From: Chelonoidis abingdonii
Taxonomy: Eukaryota; Chordata; Testudines; Testudinidae
Assembly (NCBI RefSeq): GCF_003597395.2
Contig: NC_133770.1
Coordinates: 83,883,708 to 83,947,707 of the forward strand
DNA: 64,000 nucleotides
Reading direction: 5' to 3'
Shown: positions 12,401 to 24,400 of the stretch, piece by piece
Numbering within the stretch: position 1 is the first letter of the stretch
Layout of the letters: each line of letters starts with the position of its first letter
Notes under the pieces: generated by a model
What the model saw: only the letters and a program-made list of their open reading frames with translations
What the model was told of the DNA's origin: nothing
Databases searched by the model: none
Translations under genes and position numbers: made by a program

Positions 12401-15400
12401 TTTAAGCTCTTTCAGGTGAGACCTTTTTGTTCTCTTTACTACCTCAAGCCATACCTATGTGCTAGCAGGAAGAGAGGCATTTCAAAAGGGCATGGGCTTC
12501 CAGTCACTGTGACCTCTGATTGCAGAGTTCAAGAAGTCTTTGGGGACAGTGGCATTCTGGGATTGTTGCTGGAGGATACTCTCTGTACCAGTATAAGTAA
12601 TTCAGCATCCACACAGGCATTTTGCCAGTAGAAGAGAGCTGGTAGAGGGTTTGTGCTACTCGGGGAACTGGTTTAATTTGACCAACAGAAGCTCAGGGTT
12701 TTGTCAGCAAGATATAAAATTGAGCATGTATGCATATAAGGCTGTTTTAGCAAATGGTAAGTTTTGCCTGTAAAACTTTGTAGTATGGACCAGGCCAAGA
12801 AGAATTGTTTCCATGTCCATTTGATCATTTCAGTCTTTGAGAGTACCCAGAAAACTTCCAGTAGTGCTATTTGCATGACTGTAATACGGACTCTTGTTCA
12901 TAGGAACAGGTCGGAACTCTTAATTTATTTCAGGGATCCTGAGACTATGCTCCCCAAGAACTATAAAAAATTTGGTAATTTTTGACCAGAACTGAATTCA
13001 AAATTGCATCCTAGATGAAGTTCAGTTTCCTGTCCCTTGAACTGTCTATTTTCCCATAAAAATTTAAGTTTGTTCTGTTGCTAAATTGTAACTAACTTTT
13101 TCAGCATCCTTCAATGGCAATTGTAAAAGGAGCTGGTTTGGTTATGAAGGCAATAATAGAGGTGAGATTATTTTTTAAGTAATAATTACTTTGGGATAGC
13201 ATGCTGAGAAGTGTTGAATGTGGCTTTATTTCTTTTCTGAATAGGAAAATGGAATCTGCAGCTTGTCACTAGTAAAAACCAGTTCCAACTTTTCAGTGGT
13301 AGATATCCTCAGACTATAGGAGAATGAGGCAGTCTGTTCTGGCTTGCACATACATAATGTGACTGACTGAATTTTCTTGAATTGAACTATATTTAATACC
13401 TTTTGAGGTCCATTGTAGTAAAAATACAATTGTGTTGAGCTGTTTGGATATACCTTCTCTAGTAGGAGAAGGATGCTAATATACTTTCTCCATTATCAGC
13501 CCATTGAAGCTGCCCCAAGGGAGAGGTATGCATATACTAGTTAAACTGAATTCTCTATGGGCTCCTGGACAAAGGATTTTTTGGATAAATAGACTGGCTT
13601 TAAACTGGCTCAAGGCCTTCTTCCTGATCCACCAAATGGACCGTCAGACAGAGGTCCTGCCAAAGTCCTTAAATGAGGGTTGGAAGGAAGGACTGGGCCT
13701 ACTGAGATCTATAAGACTGGGTGTTCTGAGTTGAAGCTGTCATGTATTTAAAACTAAAAGGAAACCCTTTGGGTCAGCTGTTTGAGGGACTGCTCCAGTC
13801 AGAGCCCATGTTAGGGCTGGGGTAATCTCTGGTAAGTTTTATTAGCATGTAAGTAGGTTCTTTTTATTTTTACGTCCTCTGTGGTGCTTTTGCATTAGGA
13901 ATAAAATGGGCTTGCATAAGAGGCCTTTGATAACTTACAACCATTGACAATCACTCACTCTGTTAGTCTCTGAAAGTAAAAAGGTTGGCTTGGGAAGCCT
14001 GCCCTGCTGGGAATAACGCAGTGAAAGCAGGGACCTGTGTAGCCTGGAAATAGCCTAGTCAGGAAGGAGTGAGATGCAGGTCTTCACCCAAGAAAGGCAA
14101 TTGCTGGGGAGCTGTAAGTCTGAGAGTTGGTGGAAGCCTGAGAGTAGGTTCCCTCCTCTGGATTACTGTGGAAAATACAAGTGCAGTTGTCCTGAACTGT
14201 GAAACACAGCACTGTTAACTAAGTTTAAAGTTGCACACTCTGTAACTGATGGTAGTACACAAGTAAAAGAATCCAGCTTGTCTTTCAGATCCCAGGTTGA
14301 ATTTGTGGGGCTAGGTGCTGGGGAGCAAAACGTCACTAATTCTAAAATGAGCAAATTTGGTGTTACTATAAACATGCCATTTTTTTAGGTTGTAATGGCT
14401 ATTTGAACTAATGAATTAAAGCCAGCTGGAAAGCTTCTGTTCTTGTGACTTCGCTTCAGTTAGAACCTCTGATCCCTGCTGCTGAGACTTCATTTTTTAA
14501 AGTGAAGTAGGAGGGTGCCCTGAATAGAAATGCGAAATTAACCATTCAGAATTACCCAAAATGCATATACTTAAATGAGTCAAATAGTCAAAATAGTTTG
14601 TAATGAATATTCTAAACTAAAGATACAACAGCTCAGTTAAGATTCTCTCCATAGTAATCTTGTCCTGTTTCCAAAGGAAGGAGATAAAGAGATTGCTACC
14701 AAAATGCAAGATCTTGCCCTCAGTGAAGGTGCCTTACCTCGTCATTTACGTACTGCTATGTTTACAATAAGTGCAGATCAAAGGATGCTTACAAATAGGT
14801 ATGTCAAGTTTTATTTGATATTAATGTGGTGGTTAATATTTGCGTTATTCATATGGGGGAAAGTTGAAACATGGGAAGCTTCCATTCTTGTTTTAGACGG
14901 ATCATTTTTCCTTTTAAGCTTAATTTGCATATTTAAATACTACAGGTGAATTACTCTATGATGTCTGGGTGTACTTTAGACATTTTCTTTGCATTTTAAC
15001 TGCTTTGCCTAGTAGCGCTTCAAGTGTGACAGTACAAAATATACAATTTCATAAACAAGATTTCACAACTCACTTCTCTTAAGTTCCTCATACAGTCCAG
15101 TTCTAATGTGGCCTTAATGATCAAGATGGCATACATTTCTTTGCTTACTGTGCAAGCTGGATACTTAAACTTTCTTATGGAAATGTATGGAGAGAGGCTA
15201 TTATTTCCCTAGTACTCTGCTTTTTGCAGTGCCTTCCTCTATTTGTTTAGATACATGATCTGTTTGAGAATGATAAAAGTATAATTTTCACAAAGCATAA
15301 CTTTAGGCTTATCTACATGGCGCTGGCAAAATGCACCACAGATGCAATTTGTGAAGCTTTCCAGTGTGGTGGTCTTTAACTGCTCCATGTAGACACTGCT

Positions 15401-18400
15401 AGCACACTTTAAAAGGTACCTAGTTCATATTAATGTACCTTTTTTTTTTTTTTTTTAGAACGTGCCAGCAGGGTCTGCATGAGTAAGTTAGAGCAGCATG
15501 CTGAAGCGCTTTACAAAAAGGTTCCTAGTTCGCATTAACTTTTTTTTTGTTTTGTTTTTTCATTCTTGCTCTTGTGAACAAAGGGCATCTGAGCGTTGGA
15601 TACGCTGACAATGTAAAACTCTTTTTTTATAAGGCAGTACTGAATTCACAATTAGAAAACGACTCTTCTGGCCAAGACAACATGAAAAAATGTCTCAATG
15701 TCTTTTTTCAGGCAGCTAAGTAGACATTTAGTGGGCCTTTGGACAGCTGAAAATGCAACTGCTATGAGCTTGCTGAAACGTATTTTGGTAAGTGAGTGAT
15801 CTACTCTTCTTAAAGACCACTTCTAAATTATTCCTCGAGTGCTTGCTCGTATAGATTCCAATTAGGTGTGCGTGCACGTTCGTCGGAAGATTTTTACCCT
15901 AGCAACACTCGGTGGGTCAGCTGGGTCGCCCCCTAGAGTGGCGCCGGATATATACCCCGGACGACCCAACGGCCCTTCAGTTCCTTCTTACTGCCTGTGT
16001 CAGTCGTTGGAACAGTAGAGTGCAGCTTAGCTGATCTCCACTTCCCTAGCTACTCGTAGTTCTGTTACTAATTCTTGTGTATGTAGTTATAATTTCTATA
16101 GTTGTAGTTAGTTTTATTCATTCTATAATTAGTGTACATAGTTTAAGGGGGGGGGTCGGGGTTTAGCCCCTTCCCTGCACCTGGGGCCCATGCCCGGTTT
16201 ACCAGGCTTCAAACCGTGCTCGGCCTGCCGCAGGCCGATGCCAACAGGAGATCCCCACTCCTCCTGTTTTAAGTGACTCGGGGAATCCCATCTCTCAGAC
16301 AAGTGCTGGATCTGTAAGGTCTTTAAGCCGAGGACGAAGAAGGAGCAGGACTTTTGTCTCAAACAGTTACTGATGGAGGCAGCTCTTACTCCTCCGCCCT
16401 CGGCACCGAGCGCCGGACAGTCCACACCAGGGAGAAGCGCTTCTTCAGCACCGGATTGCACCGTACTGCTAAGGCCCCTCGGCACCAACCGTCGCCGGCA
16501 CAGATGTCTGCTCGGCACTGTTCGCTCTCCCCTTGGGTTAAGAAACATAAGACTCCTCCTGCTTCCATGCCGCCTGCACTAGAGTCGGAGCACCCGCCTA
16601 AGTTGGACCGTCTGGCACAGAGACCTGCGGTGGCACCGCCAGCTTCGTCACCGTCGATTCCGGTCCTGCAAGGGCTGTCGAGTCTGGTGCCTGAAAGCTC
16701 CCCGGCGCATGCTGTGGTTGAGTTCACTATTCCCTCCACGCCAGAGACTTTCTCCATGGCGAGGGAGCTGATCGTGGTGATGGAGTCTGCGCTGCCTCAA
16801 CTGCCGGTGCGGGTTATACAATCGATTTGGCAAGCCTGCCCTGCTGAGACCATCCTCAGTCGGCACCGCTGAGAGGCATCGTTCAGCGTCCCATTCGCCG
16901 ACCCAGTACTCTCGGCACTGATCCAGCTCCCAGCACCGTTCCTGGCACTGCAACTCTCGCAGCTGCTCCAGATGTCAAGCATCGCGATCTCAGTCGACCT
17001 CCCGGCATCGCTCTGGTCGCAGGTCCCGATCTCGTTCCTGGTACCGGTATGCCGCCCGGTACTGCTCTCCAGTGCCACAGAGAGAGATCCTTTAGAGATG
17101 GAGACCCTTCCCAGAGCTTTTCAGCTCCTCCGTGGCCGTCTCGACACACATTGGTGTCTCGTGTGGACAGTGCTTCCTACGCACAGGACCCTGATTCAGA
17201 TGTGCTCAGCCGAGTCTTCCAGGAGACCCAGGCCCAAGAACAAGGACCTCATCAGTGGTCATTTTGGACACTTTGGGCATATCACCAAGCCCAAGGTGTG
17301 CCTCCAGTGCCATCACGCTCCGTACCATCGAACACTGGATGCTGGAGGCAATGGTCAGCCACCCCCATCCTGCGGGTATGAAGGAAGCTCCCATGCAGTC
17401 AACAGACTCTCAGGTTCCACTTGAGCCTGACATCGCCCACAAACAGGAGCCCATACAGGACCCTCTTGTCCCTGGCCTTTCCTCTTGCTCCTCTCCTGAT
17501 GAAGCAGTGGCGGGAACATCCTCCTCAGGTCCTCCTCCAATTGACCTGAGGGCACATCAGGACCTCCTGAGATGCGTGGCCCTGAATACGAATCTTCAGG
17601 TGAAGAAGGTCCCGGAGATAGAGGACCCAGTGGTGGATATTTTGTCAGCTGACACCCCCACAAGAGTGGCCTTGCCATTCATTCGTACGATCCAGACAAA
17701 TGCTGATACCATCTGGCAGTCTCCAGCCTCTATTCTCCCCTGGCCGCGGGCGGTTGAGCGGAAGTACATGGTGCCCTCTAAGAGGTACGAGTACCTGTAC
17801 GTGCACCCTCCTCCCTGCTTCCTTGTCGTGCAATCAGTCAACGAAAGGGAGCGCCATGGCCAGCAAGCTTCAGCTCCAAAATCAAAGGAGTCTAGGTGCA
17901 TGGACTTATTGGGCTGCAAGGTGTAGTCTGTAGGGGCCCTCCAGCTCAGCGTGGCAAACTAGCAAGCCCTACTTAGCCAGTACAACAATAACACCTGGGC
18001 GGCGGTTGGAAAATTCGTGGAGTTAGTCCCCCAAGACTCTCGTCAAGAGTTTTCTGTCTTTTTGGAGGAAAGAAAGAAGGTGGCACGAACTTCTCTCCAG
18101 GCCTCAGTGGATGCAGTAGACTCCGCAGCCAGAATTCTGGCCTCAGGTATTGTCACGAGGCAGATATCATGGCTTCAGGTGTCAGGCCTTCCACCTGAAC
18201 TGCAACACACAGTACAGGACTTGCCTTTCGATGGCCAAGGCCTATTTTCTGAAAAGACTGACCCTAGGCTGCAAAGCCTAAAGGACAACAGGGTGATCAT
18301 GCACTCACTCGGGATGCACACACTGGTGACTCAGCACAGATCCTTCTGTCCCCAACCTCACCGCCCTTACCCCCCCGCCTAGGCCACGACAGGACTTCAG

Positions 18401-21400
18401 CAGAAGGCGCAGCCAAGGCAATTGCAGACGGCAGTCGGGACCCCAAGGGGGTCAGAATCAGGATCCCTCCAAACCAAACTTTTGAAAGCACGCCTGAGGA
18501 CGGCGTACCAGTTGTTTCCCAGGATCCTTCCCCTCCTTTTTACAACCGCCTCTCCCTTTTCCTCCCTGCGTGGAGTCAACTAACTTCAGATCGTTGAGTC
18601 CTACGCATGGTAGAATTCGGATACCATCTCCAGTTTATTTCACCCCATTCCCCCCCTCCATCCTTGTCCCTCTTCAGGGACCCCTCTCACGAGCAATTCC
18701 TCTTGCAAGAGGTATGGACGCTCCTTGCCATGGGAGCTATAGAGGAGGTACCAAAGGACTCAAGGGGCAGGGGGTTCTATTCCCGCTATTTCCTAATCCC
18801 CAAGGCAAAGGGAGGTCTCAGGCCTATCTTAGACCTGCAAGGACTCAAGTTCATGATAAAGTTGAAGTTCCGCATGGTATCCCTTGGGACCATCATCCCA
18901 TCCTTGATCCCAGAGACTGGTATGCCACCCTCGATATGAAGGACACGTATTTTCACATTGCCATTTGCACAGACGGTATCTCCGGTTTGTGGTCAACTGT
19001 CAACATTTCCAATTGACGGTGCTTCTGTTTGACCTCTCTACAGCCCCACAGGTATTCACAAAATGCATGGCTGTAGTCGCCGCCTCCCTCCGTCATCGTC
19101 GGATACACGTCTTCCCGTATCTCGATGATTGGCTCATTCGAGGGGCCTCTGAGACTCGTGTCACCTATCGTGGGCATCGTCAAGGACCTATTCGAGCGAC
19201 TAGGCCTGATGATCAACATAGAGAAATCCACTCTGTTTCCCACACACAGAATCGAATTCATTGGGGCCATTCTGGACTCCAGTCTCACCAGGGCCTGCTT
19301 ACCACAGCCTCGGTTTCAGGCGATGGTATCAATTATACAAGGCCTATGAGACTTCCCGACAATTTTGGCTCGCACTTGTCTCGGCCTCCTGGGTCACGTG
19401 GCTGCCTGCATGTTCATGACCAAACACTCCAGACTATGTCTCCGTCCCCTTCAAACTTGGCTCTCCTCGGTATAGTACCTGGGCAGATACAGTATAGACA
19501 CAATCCCCTCGGACATCCTAGGCTCCCTGGACTGGTGGTTGAATCCCTCCCCTGGTCTGTACAAGGATGCCATTCCATCTGCCTCAGCCTTCAATGACCC
19601 TGACAACGGACGCATCATCTCTTGGCTGGGGTGCCCACCTCGAACATCTCCGCGCTCAAGGCCTTTGGTCAACTCAGGAAGTGGCCTTGCACATAGATGT
19701 CCGGGAGCTGAGAGCAGTCCGCATGGCGTGCCAGGCGTTTCAAAGGCAGTTCACAAGGCCGTTGTGTCTCAGTGTTCACAGACAACACAACGTCCATGTT
19801 CTACATAAACAAGCAGGGAGGAGCACGTTCCTCCTCGCTTTGTCAGGAAGCTATTCAACTCTGGGACTTCTGCATAGCCCACTCGATAGACCTGATAGCA
19901 TCTTTTCTCCCAGGGGTTCGGAACACTCTGGTGGATCAGCTCAGCAGATCCTTCCTGTCTCACAAGTGATCGATTCGTCCGGAACTTATCCGTTCTGTTT
20001 TCCGGAAGTGGGGCTTTCCCTGCTTAGACCTCTTCGCTTCCCACGAGAACAGGAAATGCCAGACGTTCTGCTCCTTCCAAGGTCTCTCCCAGGGCTCGAT
20101 CTCAGATGCAGTTCTGATACTATGGACGAGCCATCTGCTTTACGCCTTCCCACTGTTCCCGCTGGTTCACAGGGTCCTGGTCAAGCTCCGCAGAGACAGA
20201 GCCCACCTCACCATGATTGCTCCAACCTGGCCGAGGCAACACTGGTACATCATGTTGCTCAACCTCTCAATAGCCAACCCAATCCCTCTACCTCTTTGCC
20301 CAGACCTGATAACTCAGGACCACGGCAGACTTCACCCAGACCTGCAGTCTCTTCACCTCATAGCATGATTACTGCGTGTTTTAAGCCAGTCCGAGTTATG
20401 TTGCTCTGCCTCGGTGCAACAAGTGCTCCTGGGTAGTAGGAAACCTTCCACTAGGTTAACACATCTGGCTAAGTGGAAGCGCTTCTCCTGCTGGTGCGAC
20501 CAACGTAATGTTGTTCCCACCGAGGTTCCAGTCCCTGCCATCTTGGACTACCTCTGGTCTCTAAAACAGCACGGCCTAGCAATATCTTCATTGAAGGTGC
20601 ACTTGGCGGCCATCTCTACCTTCCACCCAGGGGAGAGCGGCCGCTCAGTGTTCTCTCACCCCATGGTTTCGAGGTTCCTCAAAGGCTTGGAGCGATTATA
20701 TCCGCAAGTATGTCGCCCTGCCCCAACTTGGGATCTCAGCCTAGTTCTAGCCAAACTTATGACTGCTCCCTTTGAGCTGCTAGCAACCTGCTCGCTGCTG
20801 TACCTGTCCTGGAAGACAGTCTTCCTCGTAGCCATTGCATCTGCAAGACGAGTTTCTGAGCTTCAGGATCTCACAGTGGATTCCCCCCACCCCTATACAG
20901 TGTTTCGTAAGGAGAAGGTACAGTTGTGACCGCATCTGGCCTTCCTCCCTAAAGTGGTATCGACCCTTCATCTCAACCAGGATATCTTCCTGAAGCCACA
21001 CTCATCACGCCGGGAGCAGCAGCTTCACTCCCTAGATGTCCATAGAGTGCTCGCATTTTATATCGAGAGAACAAAGCCCTTCTGTAAAACACCACACCAC
21101 AACTTTTCATCGTGGTGGCAGACTGGATAAAGGGCCTACCTGTCTCCTCCCAGAGGATTTCATCCTGGGTGACATCGTGCATCCACACCTGCTATGACTT
21201 GGCTCGTGTTCTGATGAGCCACCTTACTGCCCATTCTACCAGGGCCCAGGCTTCATCTGCCGCTTTCCTGGCTCATGTACCCATCCAGGAAATATGTCAT
21301 GCAGCTACCTGGTCCTTGGTCTACACCTTTGCGTCACATTACGCATTGGTTCAACAGTCCAGAGATGAAGCTGCATTTGGATCAGCAGTCCTACATTCTG

Positions 21401-24400
21401 CGACATCTCACTTCGACCCCACCACCCAGGTAAGGCTTGGGAGTCACCTAATTGGAATCGATATGAGCAAGCACTCGAAGAAGAAAAGGTTACTCACCTT
21501 TTGTAACTGTTGTTCTTCGAGATGTATTGCTCATATCCATTCTAAACCCACCCTCCTTCCCCTCTATCAGAGTAGCTGGCAAGAAGGAACTGAAGAGCCG
21601 TTGGGTCGGCAGGGGTATATATGCGGTGCCGCAACGGCGCCACGCCAGGGGGCGCCTGCCGACCCACCGGGTGTTGCTAGGGGAAAATTCTTCTGACGAA
21701 CGTGCACGTGGTGCACACACACCTAACTGGAATGGATATGAGCAACACATCTCGAACAACCGTTACAAAGGTGAGTAACAGTCTTTTATTATTATTTTTG
21801 TCAGTTCATATGTCTTCAAATGTTGGTATTTTTTTAGGTGTAAAAATTTTCAGCTAAATATACCTGAGTAGCTTAGGGGTTTTTAATATCTGGGCACCTT
21901 TTGTTTAGTGTCAATGTTAAGTTTGACATGCAGTGCAGGAGATTAGGTTGAAGAGTGGGAAGGGATGGGATAACTTTATAGAACATACAATTTAAAGCCT
22001 GTAACACCTATTGTCATTAATACGCAAGTAAAGATTTTGCCGGGGATAGGGAAATGGGAAACATAGCCACATGGGGGAAGAAGTCACTTGAACTGGCAGA
22101 TGAGCTAACTGGAGCAGCTGGCTCCTTCTCTTGAGGTAAGGGGCCAAATCAGAGAACAGAGCAACCTAGTCATTGTAGCTATCTTCACTAAGGAGTGTGG
22201 GAGGCAGAAATGAGACTGTAGCTGTGTGGATGGGGCGAAGACTCTGGATAAAACTATTTTTTTTTAAAAGAGATTGAGATAGAAAATGGAACACGGTAGA
22301 GATAAGGAGTAGATGGAGAGAATAAAAACACTCAAAACAAGTTGGAAAAAGACAGTGAACTGGAACAGGAAAGAGTGGAGTGAAGCCAGTAAGGGGGCAA
22401 GTTCTACCGAGGGCACAGGAGATAGAGTAAGTGATGCTTTTTAAAAAATTAAGTAAGTTTGATGGAAACATTGCCAAACAGCCAACTTCATTGCTTTATG
22501 TTGAAGAGTTTGGCTTTTGGGTTGAGGGAAAGTTGTGATGCACTCAGTGTTCATTTGGCTAGTATCCTAGTCCAAGGGAAACTTGCCAAAATCTTGGGTT
22601 CTGGATGGATTTAGTAGCTATACCTATAGCTATGCTGTTACCCATAGATTAAAGAACTGCTGAAAGGCACTTATAATCCCTTAGCAGTGCAGTATCTAAG
22701 AACTTCTTTTAAATAGTTTAAGGTTGCCTTACCTTTTCCGTTATTGGACTCAGTTTTTAGTTGCTTGTAACTTTGAACTTCAACCATTCTGGCTGATATT
22801 TGTCATGCTGGGTCTCTTGTTTCAGGCTGAACTTTTCTTTAAAAAAAAAAAGGCAAAAAAAAAGCAAAATTCAGTTAAACAAGGCAAATATATACATGGG
22901 CAAAAACTGTTAAATACTTTCAACCATCACTGGCAAGTTCTAGCATCTCCATGCTTCTGGGAAGGGGCTCAAATTGGGCCTGGGGATTGCCCTGGTATCA
23001 GGGATGTCTCTTGGCCAAATTTGCTGTCTCCATGAAAATTGGCACATGTTAAACCTCTGGAAAAATCTCATTGGAACTCTGTGGTATGAGTAGAGAGAGA
23101 ATCCAGTGCTCCAGACTGGCTTTTACATCAGAATGGCCATACTGGGTCAGACCAAAGATCCATCTAGCCCAGTATCCTGTCTTCAGGCAGAAGCCAATGC
23201 CAGGTGCCTCAGATTAACTGCATTAAACATAAGACCATCCTGTCTGTTCCTGCATTCCCCTGCTTCATTCACTACACAATTTCCAGCTTCCCCAACAGTT
23301 AGGGCAGTGGTCCTACATACAACATTCTGTCCACTATGCAACCCTGACTAACCTCTTGAGTACAGTCCGTCCTGTGTACTGAGTGAAGTAGGGCCCTGTG
23401 GGGGGGAAATAGTCTTTAATTACATACTATCTGAATGTGTATGCACAAGGGGGGCCAGATTAATGTTGCCTGTGCAACCTTAATGCTAATATTTCCTAAC
23501 TTGCAAGTGTTTGACAAGTATGTGGCAATATTTCCATTCTTTTAATGTAGGGTTTTTGTATATGATAGACTACTTACCTACACTAGGCACTTACACCGGT
23601 ATAACTTACTCTTGAATTCGGAGATCTGTTATGGAATACAAATTTATTTTGTGGCTTTAGCCATCAGGTTTGCTGGTGTACCTGGACAGCGCTGACCCTG
23701 TTCCTGAGAGGGATGCTGACCGGATGCATATTAGAGATAATTTAAAAATTGCAACAGTAAGTAGAAAAATTGTATTTATCTAAAAGAATGGTGACTAATG
23801 ACTAATTCTCTTTTCATCTCTGTAACTTGTTCCATGTACCGTACCTGGTATCTAAATGGGGGAGGCTGGGAAGAAACTGTTGTAAATGTTGATGCTGATT
23901 GTCTCCAAAATACACTTGTGATTACATTTCTATTAAGTTACTGATAGGCTTTTGTTCCACAGGACCAGTATGGCAAGCTTAGTAAAGTGCCAGAGTGGCA
24001 GAGACTGGCTGGAAAAGCTGCTAAAGAAGTAGAAAAATTTGCCAAAGAGAAAGTAGATCTAGTTTTGATGCACTGGAGGGACAGAATGGGCATTGCTCAA
24101 AAAGAGGTAAAAATACAGAGAAATTTATGCCTTTCTTTTTCATAGTTACCATGCTGTGTAAACACTGGGCTTTTTCCACGACTAATGCAGTATAACTGGT
24201 AGGTTTTAGCCATGGTTGATTTCAAGGACTATGGTGAAAATACTGATTCTTGGCTTTAACTGTGAATCTGCCATTTAAAATACTGTTACAAAACATTAGT
24301 TCTTAGTTTCTAAGTTTACAAATTTTTGCATCTTCCCTTTTTTCATTTTTAGCTAGAAATTTGAGTGATGGTATTGAATCAGTTGAGGTGGGAGAGGGGC

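Larger units (their letters stand above)
15831..21779 (+). mobile_element. DIRS-type tyrosine-recombinase retrotransposon, ~5.95 kb, degraded
   Basis: DIRS elements copy through an RNA and integrate as circles with a tyrosine recombinase instead of an integrase; they have inverted terminal repeats and no target duplication. Seen here: terminal inverted repeats at 15831-15990 and 21581-21779, an internal complementary region at about 21450-21542, and in order gag-like, reverse transcriptase (YLDDW), RNase H-like, a WPRQHW-containing region and tyrosine recombinase (RR, HSTR, Tyr) segments. Several stops and frameshifts break every reading frame, so it is dead. It lies in the same orientation as DNAJC13 in intron A15 and makes up most of that intron. 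Confidence 0.92.

Noticed and set aside
16129..17149. Minus-strand open frames of up to 139 codons in the DIRS 5' region
   Set aside because: Antisense shadows of the gag-like region.
15831..21779. Possible endogenous retrovirus
   Set aside because: Ends are inverted, not direct, repeats; there is no target duplication; and the 3' domain is a tyrosine recombinase (HxxR...Y), not a DDE integrase. There is no envelope or protease-like region.
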